A DNA stretch of 64,000 nt from Bradyrhizobium diazoefficiens (GCF_018131185.1 NZ_JAFCJE010000004.1:186001-250000), one strand, 5' to 3'. Counted from the first letter of the stretch, positions 1 through 8,444 are shown. Made by a program: numbers and translations. Notes: generated from the sequence alone by a model not told the origin.

Positions 1-620
1 GTCTGCATCGCCGCGTAGATTTCGTTCGAGGGCACCGACAGCACCGAGGCGCCCGCCGTCTGCAGCACCATGTCCATCTCGCGCGAGCCGCCGCGCACCT
101 TCAGGCCCTTGGCATCTTCCGGCGCGACGATCGGCTTGGAGCGGCTGGCAACGCCGCCGGCCTGCCAGACCCAGGTGAGCAGAATGATGCCCTTGTCGGC
201 GAGGAAGTCGGTCAGCGCCTTGCCGACGGGCTCCTTCTTCCAGCGCAGGCCCTGGTCGTAAGTGGTGACGAGGCCCGGCATCAGTCCGATATTGGTTTCC
301 GGCACTTCGCCGCCGGCGTAGGGCATCGGATAGAGGCTGATGTCGAGCGCGCCCTTGCGCATCGCGGAGAACTGCGCGTTGGTCTTGATGAGCGAGGAGT
401 TCGGATAGATCTCGGCGGCGATGTCGCCATTGCTGCGCTTGCTGACTTCGGCGGCGAACATGCGGCAGAGCCGGTCGCGGAAATCGCCCTTGTCGATGGT
501 GCCGCCCGGAAACTGGTGCGAGATCTTCAGTGTGGTCGCGGCCTGCGCCGTACCGGTGCCGAAGCGGAGAATGGCGGGTGCGGCGACTGCGGTCGCGAGC
601 AAATGGCGGCGCGTGAGCAT
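1..620 (-). CDS. TRAP transporter solute-binding protein, DctP family (3' end beyond window)
   Basis: This is the periplasmic receptor of a tripartite ATP-independent periplasmic importer, which captures carboxylate-type substrates and delivers them to DctQM-type membrane subunits. The reverse strand from 620 reads MLTRRHLLATAVAAPAILRF, a twin-arginine-like or Sec signal ending near AQA. It continues with the family-typical block EIYPNSSLI and later GLKVRGGSREMDMVLQTAGA, the DctP substrate-site region. About 206 residues are visible; the family is about 330, so the C-terminal third lies outside the window. The membrane partners are not visible, so the substrate is unknown. The divergent gene at 965 leaves a shared 344-base upstream region in which I see no clear operator. 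Confidence 0.85.
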   Translation of the reverse strand, partial: MLTRRHLLATAVAAPAILRFGTGTAQAATTLKISHQFPGGTIDKGDFRDRLCRMFAAEVSKRSNGDIAAEIYPNSSLIKTNAQFSAMRKGALDISLYPMPYAGGEVPETNIGLMPGLVTTYDQGLRWKKEPVGKALTDFLADKGIILLTWVWQAGGVASRSKPIVAPEDAKGLKVRGGSREMDMVLQTAGASVLSVPSNEIYAAMQ

Positions 621-964
621 GGCATGATCCCCTTGGGCGGTTTTTGAACGGTTCTTGTTTGGCGAGATTGGTCCGGGTTTTCGAGACCGGCGCGTGGGCC
701 CATCCTAGCCGGTCTCTCACCTGATGATCCCTCATCTGATAGTTCGAGATCGAATGCCGCGGCAAGTGCCGGTTGTGCTGCGCTGCACACTTCCGATCCC
801 CATAATTCCGATCCCATGACAGGCCCTCGCTCATCCGAATGACGGACCGCAGCGGGATCGCCAAAATTTGTCGGCGGCGGCGTAACAAGGCGGGCCGTCC
901 ATCCGTCGAAGTTGAGTAGCGGCCTCCGTCGCTGACCAACACCACCTCGAAGGGAAGATGATCC

Positions 965-1210
965 ATGACCATTCGCACCCGTATCGTGCTCGGCCTCTCG
1001 GCTGCCGCTCTCTCGTTTGGCCTCGCGTTTGCGCCGGCCGCTTTTGCTCAGGACAAGATGGGCAAGGATGACGGGATGATGAAGAAAGATACGATGTCCA
1101 AGGACGGCATGATGAAGAAGGACACCATGTCCAAGGACGACGGCATGAAGAAGGACCACATGTCGAAGGACGGGATGAAGAAAGACGACGGGATGATGAA
1201 GAAGAACTGA
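965..1210 (+). CDS. Pentapeptide MxKDx repeat protein
   Basis: This is a small secreted protein of 81 residues. Residues 1-29 form a cleavable signal peptide ending in AFAQ. The mature part is almost wholly tandem five- and six-residue units of the form M-x-K-D-x (MKKDTM, MSKDGM, MKKDHM). That matches the MXKDX repeat family (TIGR02953), common in Bradyrhizobium and relatives and of unknown function. A purine-rich ribosome site (GAAGGGAAG) precedes the ATG. The repeats carry equal numbers of Lys and Asp and many Met, which would suit metal or oxidant interaction, but that is inference. The repeated DNA is prone to copy-number change. Confidence 0.88.
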   Translation: MTIRTRIVLGLSAAALSFGLAFAPAAFAQDKMGKDDGMMKKDTMSKDGMMKKDTMSKDDGMKKDHMSKDGMKKDDGMMKKN

Positions 1211-1260
1211 TCCCCGGCGCTGCAGCGTTTGCGATACGCAGACGCGCACTCAAACGTCCT

Positions 1261-1281
1261 GGGGCGGTCGTGGACCGCCCC
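1261..1281. terminator. GC-rich hairpin between convergent genes
   Basis: A perfect 9-bp inverted repeat (GGGGCGGTC / GACCGCCCC) with a 3-base loop lies between the convergent genes ending at 1210 and 1327. There is no T-run on either side, so it is only a possible bidirectional terminator. Confidence 0.4.
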
Positions 1282-1326
1282 GGAGGCAATTATCAGTTCA
1301 ATTCAATTGAACGTGAATTATGATCG

Positions 1327-1674
1327 TTACTTGCGCTTGGCCTTGCGGGCGGCGTAGCGGGCGTCGCGCTTGGCCTTCTGCTCGGCCTCGAGCTCAGCCG
1401 CCTTAGCGGCCGCTTCCTCGGCTTCACGCGCAAGCCGTGCGGCTTCCGCGGCTGCGGCTTCTTCCGCGATACGCTTCTGTTCGGCCCTTTCAGCCTCGCG
1501 CGAGGCCTTTGCCTCGGCGCGCTTCGCCGCGAGGGCCTCGCGTTCGGCACGCTTCGCCGCAACCGTGGGATCATCGGGCCCCGGTTGGGACTTGAACTTG
1601 TTCAAAAGGTTCTTGCGTGCGTCTTGCGCCGCTTTTTGCCGGTCTGCGAAACCTGGTTCCCTGAATCCACTCAT
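1327..1674 (-). CDS. DUF6481-type Ala/Glu/Arg-rich coiled-coil protein
   Basis: A 115-residue cytoplasmic protein with no signal or membrane segment. It starts MSGFREPGFADRQKAAQDAR, followed by a long helix made of repeated (A)KRAE / AEEAAA / EAARLA units from about residue 35 to 100, and ends in a basic tail (RDARYAARKAKRK). The N-terminal block FADRQKAA..A is what I associate with DUF6481 proteins of Bradyrhizobium. Function is unknown. The composition suggests an extended coiled coil or nucleic-acid-binding tail. It converges on the gene ending at 1210, with a hairpin between them. Confidence 0.75.
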   Translation of the reverse strand: MSGFREPGFADRQKAAQDARKNLLNKFKSQPGPDDPTVAAKRAEREALAAKRAEAKASREAERAEQKRIAEEAAAAEAARLAREAEEAAAKAAELEAEQKAKRDARYAARKAKRK

Positions 1675-1942
1675 CGACGAGCCTTGTCTTCCTCGCTTTC
1701 GATCCTAAATCACTGCGTGTTGGTACGTCGGCTGGGCATAGCGGGCGCCACGCGACGCAGAAGCGTGTACATCGGCGCGCGTCGCGAAGCCACCCCATAA
1801 TCGCAGCCGATCAGGTCAACGAAGAATCGCCCACCTCCCGACGATCTCTCGTAGCCCGGAAAAACTGCCGAATTGTGATGTCCCTCATAAGGGACCACGA
1901 GGCTGACGCCTAGCGTCCGCCCCCCCGATACGGAGTACGGGC

Positions 1943-2179
1943 ATGCCGATCTCTAGACTAAGCCTGAAGGCGCTCGCAATTGCCTTCGTCCTGGTAGCCG
2001 TGGCCGGTGCCATGCTGTTGCTCGGTCGTCCGCAGCCGGTCGAGAGCGCCGTCCTGGGAGCCGACTGGGAATGCACCCAGACCGCGTTCGTGCTCACGAC
2101 CTGCGCTCCGCGTGTCCAGCAGGCGATTCCGGCGGTCGAAACCTCACGTAAACATGCCGACCGGGCGACCCGAGGTTGA
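1943..2179 (+). CDS. Small membrane-anchored protein of unknown function
   Basis: A 78-residue protein whose residues 8-28 form one hydrophobic segment (ALAIAFVLVAVAGAMLLLG), followed by a short periplasmic-type domain with two cysteines (WECTQTAF and TTCAPRVQQ), possibly a disulfide pair. GGAG lies upstream of the ATG. No known family recognised. The next gene, 90 bases downstream, encodes a similar single-pass protein with two cysteines in its tail, so the two may be related or co-transcribed. Confidence 0.6.
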   Translation: MPISRLSLKALAIAFVLVAVAGAMLLLGRPQPVESAVLGADWECTQTAFVLTTCAPRVQQAIPAVETSRKHADRATRG

Positions 2180-2269
2180 ACCGGGGACACTGGACCGGGC
2201 TGGCTGACCGGAGATGTGACGGGACGCCGCAGAGGTGATAAGCCGACTTGCGCGCGCGATCTGGTAGCC

Positions 2270-2488
2270 ATGTCCACATCCCAGCCCGAACCGGGCGAGA
2301 AGCCGAAATCCCAGCTGAAGCCTCCCTCCGGTGATAACCGCCGCGGCGCGATCGCCGGCTTGATTATCGCGATCTTGATCCTCGCTGTCGGCTGGTGGCT
2401 CGCTCGGGACCTCACGGCGGCCAGCAAGATGCAGGACTGCCTGATGTCGGGTCGCAGCAACTGCAACGTGATCGAGCCGGCCCGCTAG
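2270..2488 (+). CDS. Single-pass membrane protein of unknown function
   Basis: A 72-residue protein. The N-terminal 26 residues are polar and Pro/Lys-rich, then comes one transmembrane helix (AIAGLIIAILILAVGWWLA) and a short tail with two cysteines (MQDCLMSGRSNCNVIEPAR). I chose ATG 2270 rather than the upstream start at 2216 because the extra 18 residues (arginine-rich, no signal) look like translated leader. The layout suggests an N-in, C-out inner-membrane protein with an oxidised cysteine pair outside. Function unknown. Confidence 0.68.
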   Translation: MSTSQPEPGEKPKSQLKPPSGDNRRGAIAGLIIAILILAVGWWLARDLTAASKMQDCLMSGRSNCNVIEPAR

Positions 2489-2662
2489 ACGCTGTCCAGT
2501 TTGGATCTCGGGCGAAAAAATGCCCTGATCTTAATCATTTGTAACGGGACTTCGCCGACCAAAGCAGGTCAGCTATGTCAGCCGGCATCAAGCCCGGCGC
2601 GAGGCGAATCGGCTATCGCGCCAGGCACCACGGCATTCGAGAGAGCAGGGGGTCAAGCACGC

Positions 2663-3457
2663 ATGAGTGCGTCCAGCCGCATGAAGATCATCATTCCCTT
2701 GGTTTCGGCCATGTCGCTGCTCGCGCTGTCGGCGCAAGCCCAGGACGCGAAACCGCCAAGGGGCCCCGGCCAGCCTCCGGCCGGCCCGGCCGCAGGGGCA
2801 CCGCCCCCGAACGACCAGAATTTGCGCAAGGGCCCCACGCAGCAGCAGCCGGCGGCGCGACCCGCGCCGCAGCCCGGTGGCCAGCCCCATGCGGGTCACG
2901 GTCCGCGCGGCGCCCCGGGTCCGCACGGCGCCGGCGGCCCGCCGCCCGGCCGTCATGTCGCCCGCGGTCCCGCGCCGACGCGCGACTGGGGCGGACACAC
3001 CTATCGTGGCAGCCGCGCCTGGGATGGTGGGCGCTGGCGCCACGCGGTCCACAACGGCCGCTCCGGCTGGTGGTGGGACGTTGGCGGTGTCTGGTATTAT
3101 TATCCGCAGCGAATGGCGGGCCCGCCCGCCTACATCTCGGAGGAGTACTATGACGACGTGCCGGTGGCCTACGCTCCGCCGCCACCTCCGGTCGCCTATG
3201 CGCCGCCACCTCCGCCTCCGCCGGCTGATCCGGGCGCGAGCGCGCTTGGCGGCGCCATCGTCGGCGGCGTGCTCGGCGGACTGATCTCGGGCAACGCGAC
3301 AGGGGCTGCCGCCGGCGCGGTTCTCGGCGGCGCAACCGGCGCCATCGCCGGCGCATCCGCTGCATCCCAGCCCGGTTACTACTGGGCGCAGGGCACCTGC
3401 TATTACCGCTACCCGAGCGGCCAATATGTGCAGGCCGATCCCCGCGCCTGCTACTGA
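2663..3457 (+). CDS. Secreted Pro/Gly-rich protein with glycine-zipper domain
   Basis: A 264-residue exported protein. The start at 2663 has an AGGGGG ribosome site and gives a signal peptide cleaved after AQA near residue 28. Then come a disordered Pro/Gly/His region (to about 105), an aromatic-rich section (SGWWWDVGGVWYYYP, residues 133-150), proline runs (APPPPPVAYAPPPPPPP) and a glycine zipper (GGAIVGGVLGGLISG and AAGAVLGGATGAIAG, about 195-235), ending in YYWAQGTCYYRYPSGQYVQA. Glycine zippers of this kind insert in or associate with membranes. This mix is frequent in Bradyrhizobium cell-envelope proteins of unknown function. A terminator follows directly, so it is probably monocistronic. 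Confidence 0.8.
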   Translation: MSASSRMKIIIPLVSAMSLLALSAQAQDAKPPRGPGQPPAGPAAGAPPPNDQNLRKGPTQQQPAARPAPQPGGQPHAGHGPRGAPGPHGAGGPPPGRHVARGPAPTRDWGGHTYRGSRAWDGGRWRHAVHNGRSGWWWDVGGVWYYYPQRMAGPPAYISEEYYDDVPVAYAPPPPPVAYAPPPPPPPADPGASALGGAIVGGVLGGLISGNATGAAAGAVLGGATGAIAGASAASQPGYYWAQGTCYYRYPSGQYVQADPRACY

Positions 3458-3484
3458 GGTTTCCAAACCGGATTGAAGCGGAGA

Positions 3485-3507
3485 GGCGGGCCCCGGCCCG
3501 CCTTTTT
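3485..3507 (+). terminator. Rho-independent terminator
   Basis: Stem GGCGGGC (3485-3491) and GCCCGCC (3496-3502) with a CCCG loop, followed by five T residues (3503-3507). It lies 28 bases after the stop of the glycine-zipper gene. Confidence 0.85.
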
Positions 3508-3608
3508 CTTGCTCGGCAGCGGTTCTTCTAAATTGGCGCTGGCGCTCATTGCCGCCTCACGCAAGTCTCAAAACAAAAACGTCGGGATAAGTCGCGGGGA
3601 CGTGGGAC

Positions 3609-3701
3609 ATGCTGGATGCGATCCAGATCAGCTTGGCGCTTTGGGCCATGATCGTTTGCGGCGGGATCAAGCTTGGGCAGGTGCTGCACTGCCTGTTCTA
3701 G
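3609..3701 (+). CDS. Possible 30-residue hydrophobic small protein
   Basis: A short open frame, ATG to TAG, reads MLDAIQISLALWAMIVCGG then IKLGQVLHCLF. Most of it could form one membrane helix. A G-rich stretch (CGGGGACGTGGGA) lies just before the ATG. Support is only composition, start context and hydrophobic pattern, so it may be chance. Confidence 0.35.
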   Translation: MLDAIQISLALWAMIVCGGIKLGQVLHCLF

Positions 3702-3749
3702 CGCACGATTCCGGCGGCGAGCCTTGCAAGGGACGGATCGCCCCTCGCG

Positions 3750-3908
3750 TCAAGACACGAGCCAGTTGAAGAACGCCATCGCGCCCCAGACCAGGCCGGC
3801 GATCCAGGCCAGCATCACGATCCCGATGATCCCGAGATAGCCGACGCCCGCCAGGTCGCTCCTGCGTCGTCGCCTCGGGACGTTGGCTGAGGCTGCTTCT
3901 CGTGTCAT
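3750..3908 (-). CDS. Small single-pass membrane protein (52 residues)
   Basis: The reverse strand encodes a basic N-terminus (MTREAASANVPRRRRSDLAG) followed by one strongly hydrophobic helix (YLGIIGIVMLAWIAGLVWGA) and a short tail (MAFFNWLVS). The cluster of four arginines before the helix fits the positive-inside rule, with the N-terminus in the cytoplasm. The ordered layout and lack of internal stops make it more convincing than neighbouring short frames. Family and function unknown. Confidence 0.55.
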   Translation of the reverse strand: MTREAASANVPRRRRRSDLAGVGYLGIIGIVMLAWIAGLVWGAMAFFNWLVS

Positions 3909-4167
3909 GACGGAAAACACCATCGATGCCTCGCGCGCCTTATGAAAGCGTTGAGGGCTTATTTAACCGAGATGTGGCGCCAGGACTGTGACGCCATTCA
4001 CAGATCGCCCGAACGACGCCCATCTTCATGGCTTCGCGATCAGCGCATGCATTGCGGCGAGGCGAGCGCCCGGCGCTCGCCCAGCCCGCTAGTCCGGAAC
4101 GCCACCCCGCAATCATACGGACGAAATTGCCACGCGCTTGTCCAGATGGCCGGCTAGAGTCGACCTC

Positions 4168-4317
4168 ATGTGTACCAAGTACGACCCACAGCATGAAGCC
4201 GAGGCGGCGATGAAGCGGGCTGCGGCATCGGAAGGTGCCGACCGGCAACGCTTGATCCAGCTAGCCCTGGCTTGGCATGAACTCGCCCGCGACCGGCGCG
4301 ACGAGCGGGCGGACTAG
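4168..4317 (+). CDS. Small acidic/basic helical protein (49 residues)
   Basis: The frame starts MCTKYDPQHEAEAAMKRAAA and continues SEGADRQRLIQLALAWHELA, ending RDRRDERAD. It has no signal peptide, is predicted all-helical, and has a coding-like distribution of charged residues. I recall similar short proteins with an AWHELAR motif in Bradyrhizobium genomes, but no function. There is no strong ribosome site. Confidence 0.5.
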   Translation: MCTKYDPQHEAEAAMKRAAASEGADRQRLIQLALAWHELARDRRDERAD

Positions 4318-4695
4318 TCGCGTTCAGCCGACGACTGCCAGCCGAAGCCTTTAGCCTTCAACCCCGATGGCGCGTCGTCTTTCGCCATATCCTTCATTTC
4401 AACGTACAACCAGGACGGGAGACCCAAGGCGAGTCACTTGCGATCGGCTTCGCGTGACAAGTACGCCGAACCATGGTGATCAAAGCCGGTTGCTAGGAAA
4501 AAAAGCATAGATTCCAGGGCGTCACAAAGCATCATCCAAGGTATTCCAATGTTGTCTTTTGGCCACGCTTGTTTCCAATCGTGAATGGGAGCCCCGTCCG
4601 TTATTGCTTGTCCTCCTCCGTTCGACGTATTGCTTGGCGACTCGATATTGACTGCCGTTCATTTGTTTTCTCGAAAATTATAATTGGGGGTGGAC
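4318..4695. other. Intergenic region upstream of autotransporter gene
   Basis: About 380 bases with no convincing reading frame. It is more AT-rich toward its 3' end than its surroundings (TTTGTTTTCTCGAAAATTAT near 4660-4681), which suits a promoter region, but I cannot name a -35/-10 pair with confidence. Confidence 0.4.
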
Positions 4696-6375
4696 ATGAA
4701 GTCCTTTGTGACTCGCAAGGCCCTATGGCTCGGTAGCGCAGCCCTTCTTGCTCTGGGAACGTCTGCTCAGGCGCAAAACATCGACACGATGTCGCAATGG
4801 GACGGCACCCAGTTCATCTCGAGCTGGGGCGTGCCGAACACCGCGACCTACGGCCAGACCTTCACGCCGACGGGCGCCCAGTCGCGGTTGTCAGGCTTCA
4901 CCTTCCAGCTATACCAGACCAGCGGCACGGCACCGCAATATCAGGCCTTCGTCTACGCCTTTGATCCAGGCACCCAGCGCATCACGGGTTCGGCGCTGTT
5001 CAGTTCCGGCATCTTCACCGCTCCGAGCGGTGCGTCGTTCCAGACGGTGTCGATCAACACGGGCAGCGTGGTGCTCTCTCCAGGTCAGCAATACGTGCTG
5101 TTCCTGACCACCTCGACCGTCACGGGGCAGGCGAACGGCAGCTACCGGTGGGGTTCGGTAGCCAACACGGCGATTCCCAATGGCCAGTTCGTCTTTCAGA
5201 ACAACGGCACGAACTTCGCGCAGTTGAGCAGCGCCGGCTGGTCCAACATCGGCCAGGATCTTGCCATGCAGGCCTTCCTGTCGGCCGGCAATACCGGTGA
5301 GAACATCCTCCAGGCGCAGACCGGCGCGTTCCAGCTCGGCAACTCCTATCTCTCGCTGCTGACCGATCCGTTCGCGACCAACAAGGTCACGGCGACGGGC
5401 GCGATGAACTACGCCGGCGAGAAGCCGGTGCCGCCCGCGGTACGTTCGGCCTTCGGCGCCTACATGAAGGCGCCGCCGCCGCAGGTCGCTTATGTCCCGC
5501 GTTGGGATGTCTGGGGCGCGGCGTTTGGCGGCGCGAACACCACGGGTGGCATCGCGGCTGCCGGCACGTCTGACATCTATACGCGCGTAGGCGGCGTCGC
5601 TGCCGGTGCGGACTACCGCTTCACCGCGGACTCGCTGATCGGCTTCTCGCTTGCCGGCGGCAACATCAACTGGTCGGTTTCGCCGGCGGTTGGTGGCGCT
5701 GGTGGCGCAGGCGGTGGCACCAGTGACACGTTCATGGCCGGTGTCTACGGCAAGTATGGCATCGGACCGGGTTACATCTCGGCGGCTGCGACCTACACTA
5801 ATTACTGGGTGGGGACGACCCGTTCCACGTTCGTGGGCGTCGACCAGTTCAAGGCCGACTACAACGCTCAAGGCTGGGGTGGCCGTATCGAAGGCGGTTA
5901 CAGGGTGGGGCAGTACTGGAACGTGAACTGGACGCCCTATGGCGCGATCCAGGGACAGGCCTACCGAACCGGCGACATCGCCGAAACCCAGACCCTGGGC
6001 GCCGGCGCGGGCGCACTGGCGCTCGCGGTCGCGGGCCGCACCGCAACGGCGTATCGCGGCGAAGTCGGTCTGCGCACCGATAGGATCTTGCCGATCGACA
6101 ATGGCGGCCAGCTCAATCTGTTCGGCAAGATCGCCTACGCTCATGACGAGATCAGCAATCCCGCGGGCACGTTGGGCTTCGTCGGGCTCGGCGGCCTCGG
6201 CGGCGCGCCGTTCACGGTGTTCGGCACGGCGCCGGCGCGCGATTTGGCGCTGACCACGGGCGGCGCCGAATGGCGCACGTCGAACGGCATCTCGTTCCTG
6301 ATGAAGTTCGATGGCGAATTCGGCGACCGATCGCAGACTTATTCGGGCACGGGCCGCATTCGATACACCTGGTAG
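4696..6375 (+). CDS. Autotransporter-domain outer-membrane protein with short passenger
   Basis: A 559-residue exported protein. ATG 4696 is preceded by GGGGGTGG and gives a signal peptide ending in SAQAQ near residue 27. Residues ~30-170 form a beta-sandwich-like passenger (QTFTPTGAQSRLSGFTFQLY, then VLSPGQQYVLFLTT), resembling the choice-of-anchor type seen in surface proteins. From about residue 255 (PRWDVWGAAFGG) to the end it shows the alternating pattern of an autotransporter beta-barrel and finishes with aromatic W (GRIRYTW), the usual barrel-assembly signal. The passenger is far shorter than in classical adhesins. It stands alone with its own upstream region. Ligand unknown. Confidence 0.8.
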   Translation: MKSFVTRKALWLGSAALLALGTSAQAQNIDTMSQWDGTQFISSWGVPNTATYGQTFTPTGAQSRLSGFTFQLYQTSGTAPQYQAFVYAFDPGTQRITGSALFSSGIFTAPSGASFQTVSINTGSVVLSPGQQYVLFLTTSTVTGQANGSYRWGSVANTAIPNGQFVFQNNGTNFAQLSSAGWSNIGQDLAMQAFLSAGNTGENILQAQTGAFQLGNSYLSLLTDPFATNKVTATGAMNYAGEKPVPPAVRSAFGAYMKAPPPQVAYVPRWDVWGAAFGGANTTGGIAAAGTSDIYTRVGGVAAGADYRFTADSLIGFSLAGGNINWSVSPAVGGAGGAGGGTSDTFMAGVYGKYGIGPGYISAAATYTNYWVGTTRSTFVGVDQFKADYNAQGWGGRIEGGYRVGQYWNVNWTPYGAIQGQAYRTGDIAETQTLGAGAGALALAVAGRTATAYRGEVGLRTDRILPIDNGGQLNLFGKIAYAHDEISNPAGTLGFVGLGGLGGAPFTVFGTAPARDLALTTGGAEWRTSNGISFLMKFDGEFGDRSQTYSGTGRIRYTW

Positions 6376-6492
6376 GACACGATCAGCTCCCGGCTCGAAT
6401 AGGCCGGCGGGCGTCGTTCAAGATCCGCAATGCGCGAGGTCGGACGGCCGCGAGGCGAACACCGTCATGATGCGTAGTCTTCGCAGCGTCTG

Positions 6493-7338
6493 ATGCCCAA
6501 GCCACCAGCCTCGGGCCCTAGTGGCACTGTCGATCAGTCGCTCCAAAGCGCCATCCACGCCCTGCAGATCGGACGTCCCGACGAGGCCGAGCGGCTTGCC
6601 GCGGGCGTATTGAAGGCCAACCGCGCCAACTCGGCTGCAGCGACGGTTCTGGCTCGCGCCCTGATGACGCAGGGACGCGCGGCCGACGCGATCCCGATCC
6701 TGGAGCGGGTGGCGCGGCGCGGCGACGATGCCGCGATCGAAACCCTGCTCGCCGCATCGCTTGCGGCCGCGGGGCGACACGAGGAAGCGCTCGGGCAGTT
6801 GCGCCGAACCGTCGCGCGGCGGCCGCCCTTCATGCCGGCCTTTCTCGAATTGGCGAGTCAACTGGGACATCGCGGCCAGTACGGAGACGCGATCGGGCTG
6901 CTGGAGGAGGGCGCGGCGCTGCTGCCCGGCGCCGTCCAGATGCAGGTGGAGCTCGCATTCCTGCACGTCAAGCGAAACGAGCGCTCAATTGCGCGTGCCT
7001 TGCTCTCGCGGGCCACGGAGGCTGCCCCTCACAGGCCGGAGGTCTGGGCTGCGGTGGCGCAGATCGCGCAGCTCGATGGCGATTACGCCGCGGCGGCGGA
7101 TTTTTATCGCCGTGCGCTCGCGTTGCGGCCGGACGACGCGATGACGCGAAAAAACCTTGGCACATGCCTGCTGGAAATGAACGAACGCGCCGGGGGCGAG
7201 ATGACAATCCGTACCGCAGTTCGTGCGGCCCCGCAGCTTGCAGGCCTTGCCATGTTCTCGCTCGCGGCCGCCTCCCACGGCCGCTTCTTCCTGAGTATGG
7301 ACAGAGCCCAAGCCTTCCTTCGTGGCGAGAAGAGCTGA
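6493..7338 (+). CDS. Tetratricopeptide-repeat protein
   Basis: A 281-residue soluble protein made almost entirely of 34-residue TPR units. Examples are AIHALQIGRPDEAERLAAGV, ILERVARRGDDAA.., EEALGQLRRTVARRPPF, DAIGLLEEGAALLPG and DYAAAADFYRRALALRPDD. There is no signal peptide or transmembrane helix and no catalytic domain at either end, so it is probably a scaffold or chaperone. The 65 N-terminal residues and repeat rhythm resemble the TPR halves of the glycosyltransferases at 32-39 kb, but there is no GT domain. It converges with the broken gene at 7347-7942, nine bases away. Confidence 0.8.
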   Translation: MPKPPASGPSGTVDQSLQSAIHALQIGRPDEAERLAAGVLKANRANSAAATVLARALMTQGRAADAIPILERVARRGDDAAIETLLAASLAAAGRHEEALGQLRRTVARRPPFMPAFLELASQLGHRGQYGDAIGLLEEGAALLPGAVQMQVELAFLHVKRNERSIARALLSRATEAAPHRPEVWAAVAQIAQLDGDYAAAADFYRRALALRPDDAMTRKNLGTCLLEMNERAGGEMTIRTAVRAAPQLAGLAMFSLAAASHGRFFLSMDRAQAFLRGEKS

Positions 7339-7346
7339 GCGCGCCG

Positions 7347-7942
7347 TTACGCGCGGTACTGCCTGCGATAAACTCCCTGCTCGCGGCTGATCGCCGTCGT
7401 CAGATCGTGCGCCCGCTGCGTTTCTTCCTTGTCGAGCGTCGTCGTGCGCAACGTCCATTTCTCGCGCTTCACCGGAATGCACTGCGCCACCGGTGTGCCG
7501 CGTGGCAGCACGCCGTTGAAACTCATGTCGTGCCAGTGCGCCGGAAACTGAATCCAGTTGTCGTGGTAGCGGTCGCAATCCACCAGGCCCGTCAGCGTGG
7601 TGAAGGGAAGGTCGAAGCGGTTGACCGGATGGGTAAAATAGAGCGCGTAGCCGTCCGGTGCCTCGATGGTCCAGAGATTGTTGAACTTGAGCAAGAAACG
7701 GCCGGGCTCGAACAAGGGCGTGCCCGTGACCTGGCTGGAATCGTGGAATCCGATCGGCGAGCGCGTGAACGAGACCTCGCCCCCCGGTGGCAGATCGAAG
7801 TCCCAGGTGAATAGGCCTCTGCCGGCATCGTCCGTAGCCAGTCGGGCAATCCCTGGGCCGCCGGCACCGGCGGCGGGATCAAGCCGTCCAGCTCCGCGGG
7901 GCAGCGGAACGTCAGGGTCGTGTCGTCGTCGGGATTGGACAT
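7347..7942 (-). pseudogene. Broken gene of unknown family: frameshift/internal deletion
   Basis: On the reverse strand a plausible start (MSNPDDDTTLTFRCPAELDG, from 7942) continues to ..WLRTMPAEAYS near 7810 and then becomes low-quality arginine/serine sequence. In the next frame, from about 7812 down to 7347, the sequence is again protein-like (TWDFDLPPGGEVSFTRSPIG, FNNLWTIEAPDGYALYFTHP, FDLPFTTLTGLVDCDRYHDN). The two halves look like the N- and C-terminal parts of one enzyme-like family of roughly 240 residues that I remember from rhizobia. In those the two parts are separated by some 40-50 residues absent here. I infer a deletion not a multiple of three. Family function unknown. Confidence 0.65.
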
Positions 7943-8035
7943 CACGGCCACCTGGGATTTGCCGCTGGAGCTTATTGCTCCAAATGTCCTAACGCGTCCG
8001 ATTGCGTCTGACGAGGCCATGGGACGGCGCGCCCA

Positions 8036-8072
8036 TGAGAAAAGCCCCGTGCTCGGGGGACAAGCACGGGGC
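8036..8072 (-). terminator. Orphan terminator-like hairpin (possible small-RNA 3' end)
   Basis: A perfect 10-bp inverted repeat, GCCCCGTGCT (8044-8053) and AGCACGGGGC (8063-8072), with a 9-base loop. On the reverse strand the stem is followed by TTTTCTC, a fair rho-independent terminator. No reverse-strand gene ends just before it: the nearest upstream one (8572-8799) has its own terminator at 8547. It may therefore end an independent short transcript. Confidence 0.6.
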
Positions 8073-8231
8073 CCTTCAAAGCCGACTGGGGCTGGAAAGT
8101 CGGCACCACTCTGTTTCGCTGCATCCAACGTGTCGACAGTGATGTCGTTCCAGCCCGCCGAAACATTTTGTGGGATCGGTTGCCACGGCGTCAGAGCAGG
8201 AACATCCGTTCCCCGTCGACGTTGGTCGGTG

Positions 8232-8444
8232 ATGACCGACACCGAATTGCGCGCACAGTCCTTCGAGATCGCCTGGAGATATCTCGATCGATCCGGCCTG
8301 CTCACTGGTGAGCACAGCGAGGCCGCGCGATTCATCCTGAACAGAATCGATCGCATGATGCTGCGCGGAGAGCGGCGCAGACTGCTGCTGTCGAACGCTG
8401 CGATCGATGCTTATCGGCTGCGGCCCGTGCTTGTGAGCGCATGA
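8232..8444 (+). CDS. Small conserved-looking protein of unknown function (70 residues)
   Basis: The protein starts MTDTELRAQSFEIAWRYLDR and contains SGLLTGEHSEAARFILNRID and MMLRGERRRLLLSNAAIDAY. It is soluble and probably all-helical, with no signal peptide. The pattern fits short orphan proteins common in Bradyrhizobium. ATG 8232 is chosen because the frame upstream of it overlaps the terminator-like hairpin and reads as noise. No operon partner: the next gene is convergent. Confidence 0.58.
   Translation: MTDTELRAQSFEIAWRYLDRSGLLTGEHSEAARFILNRIDRMMLRGERRRLLLSNAAIDAYRLRPVLVSA

Noticed and set aside
3473..3769. 98-codon + frame after the glycine-zipper gene
   Set aside because: It runs straight through a rho-independent terminator and has no coding character.
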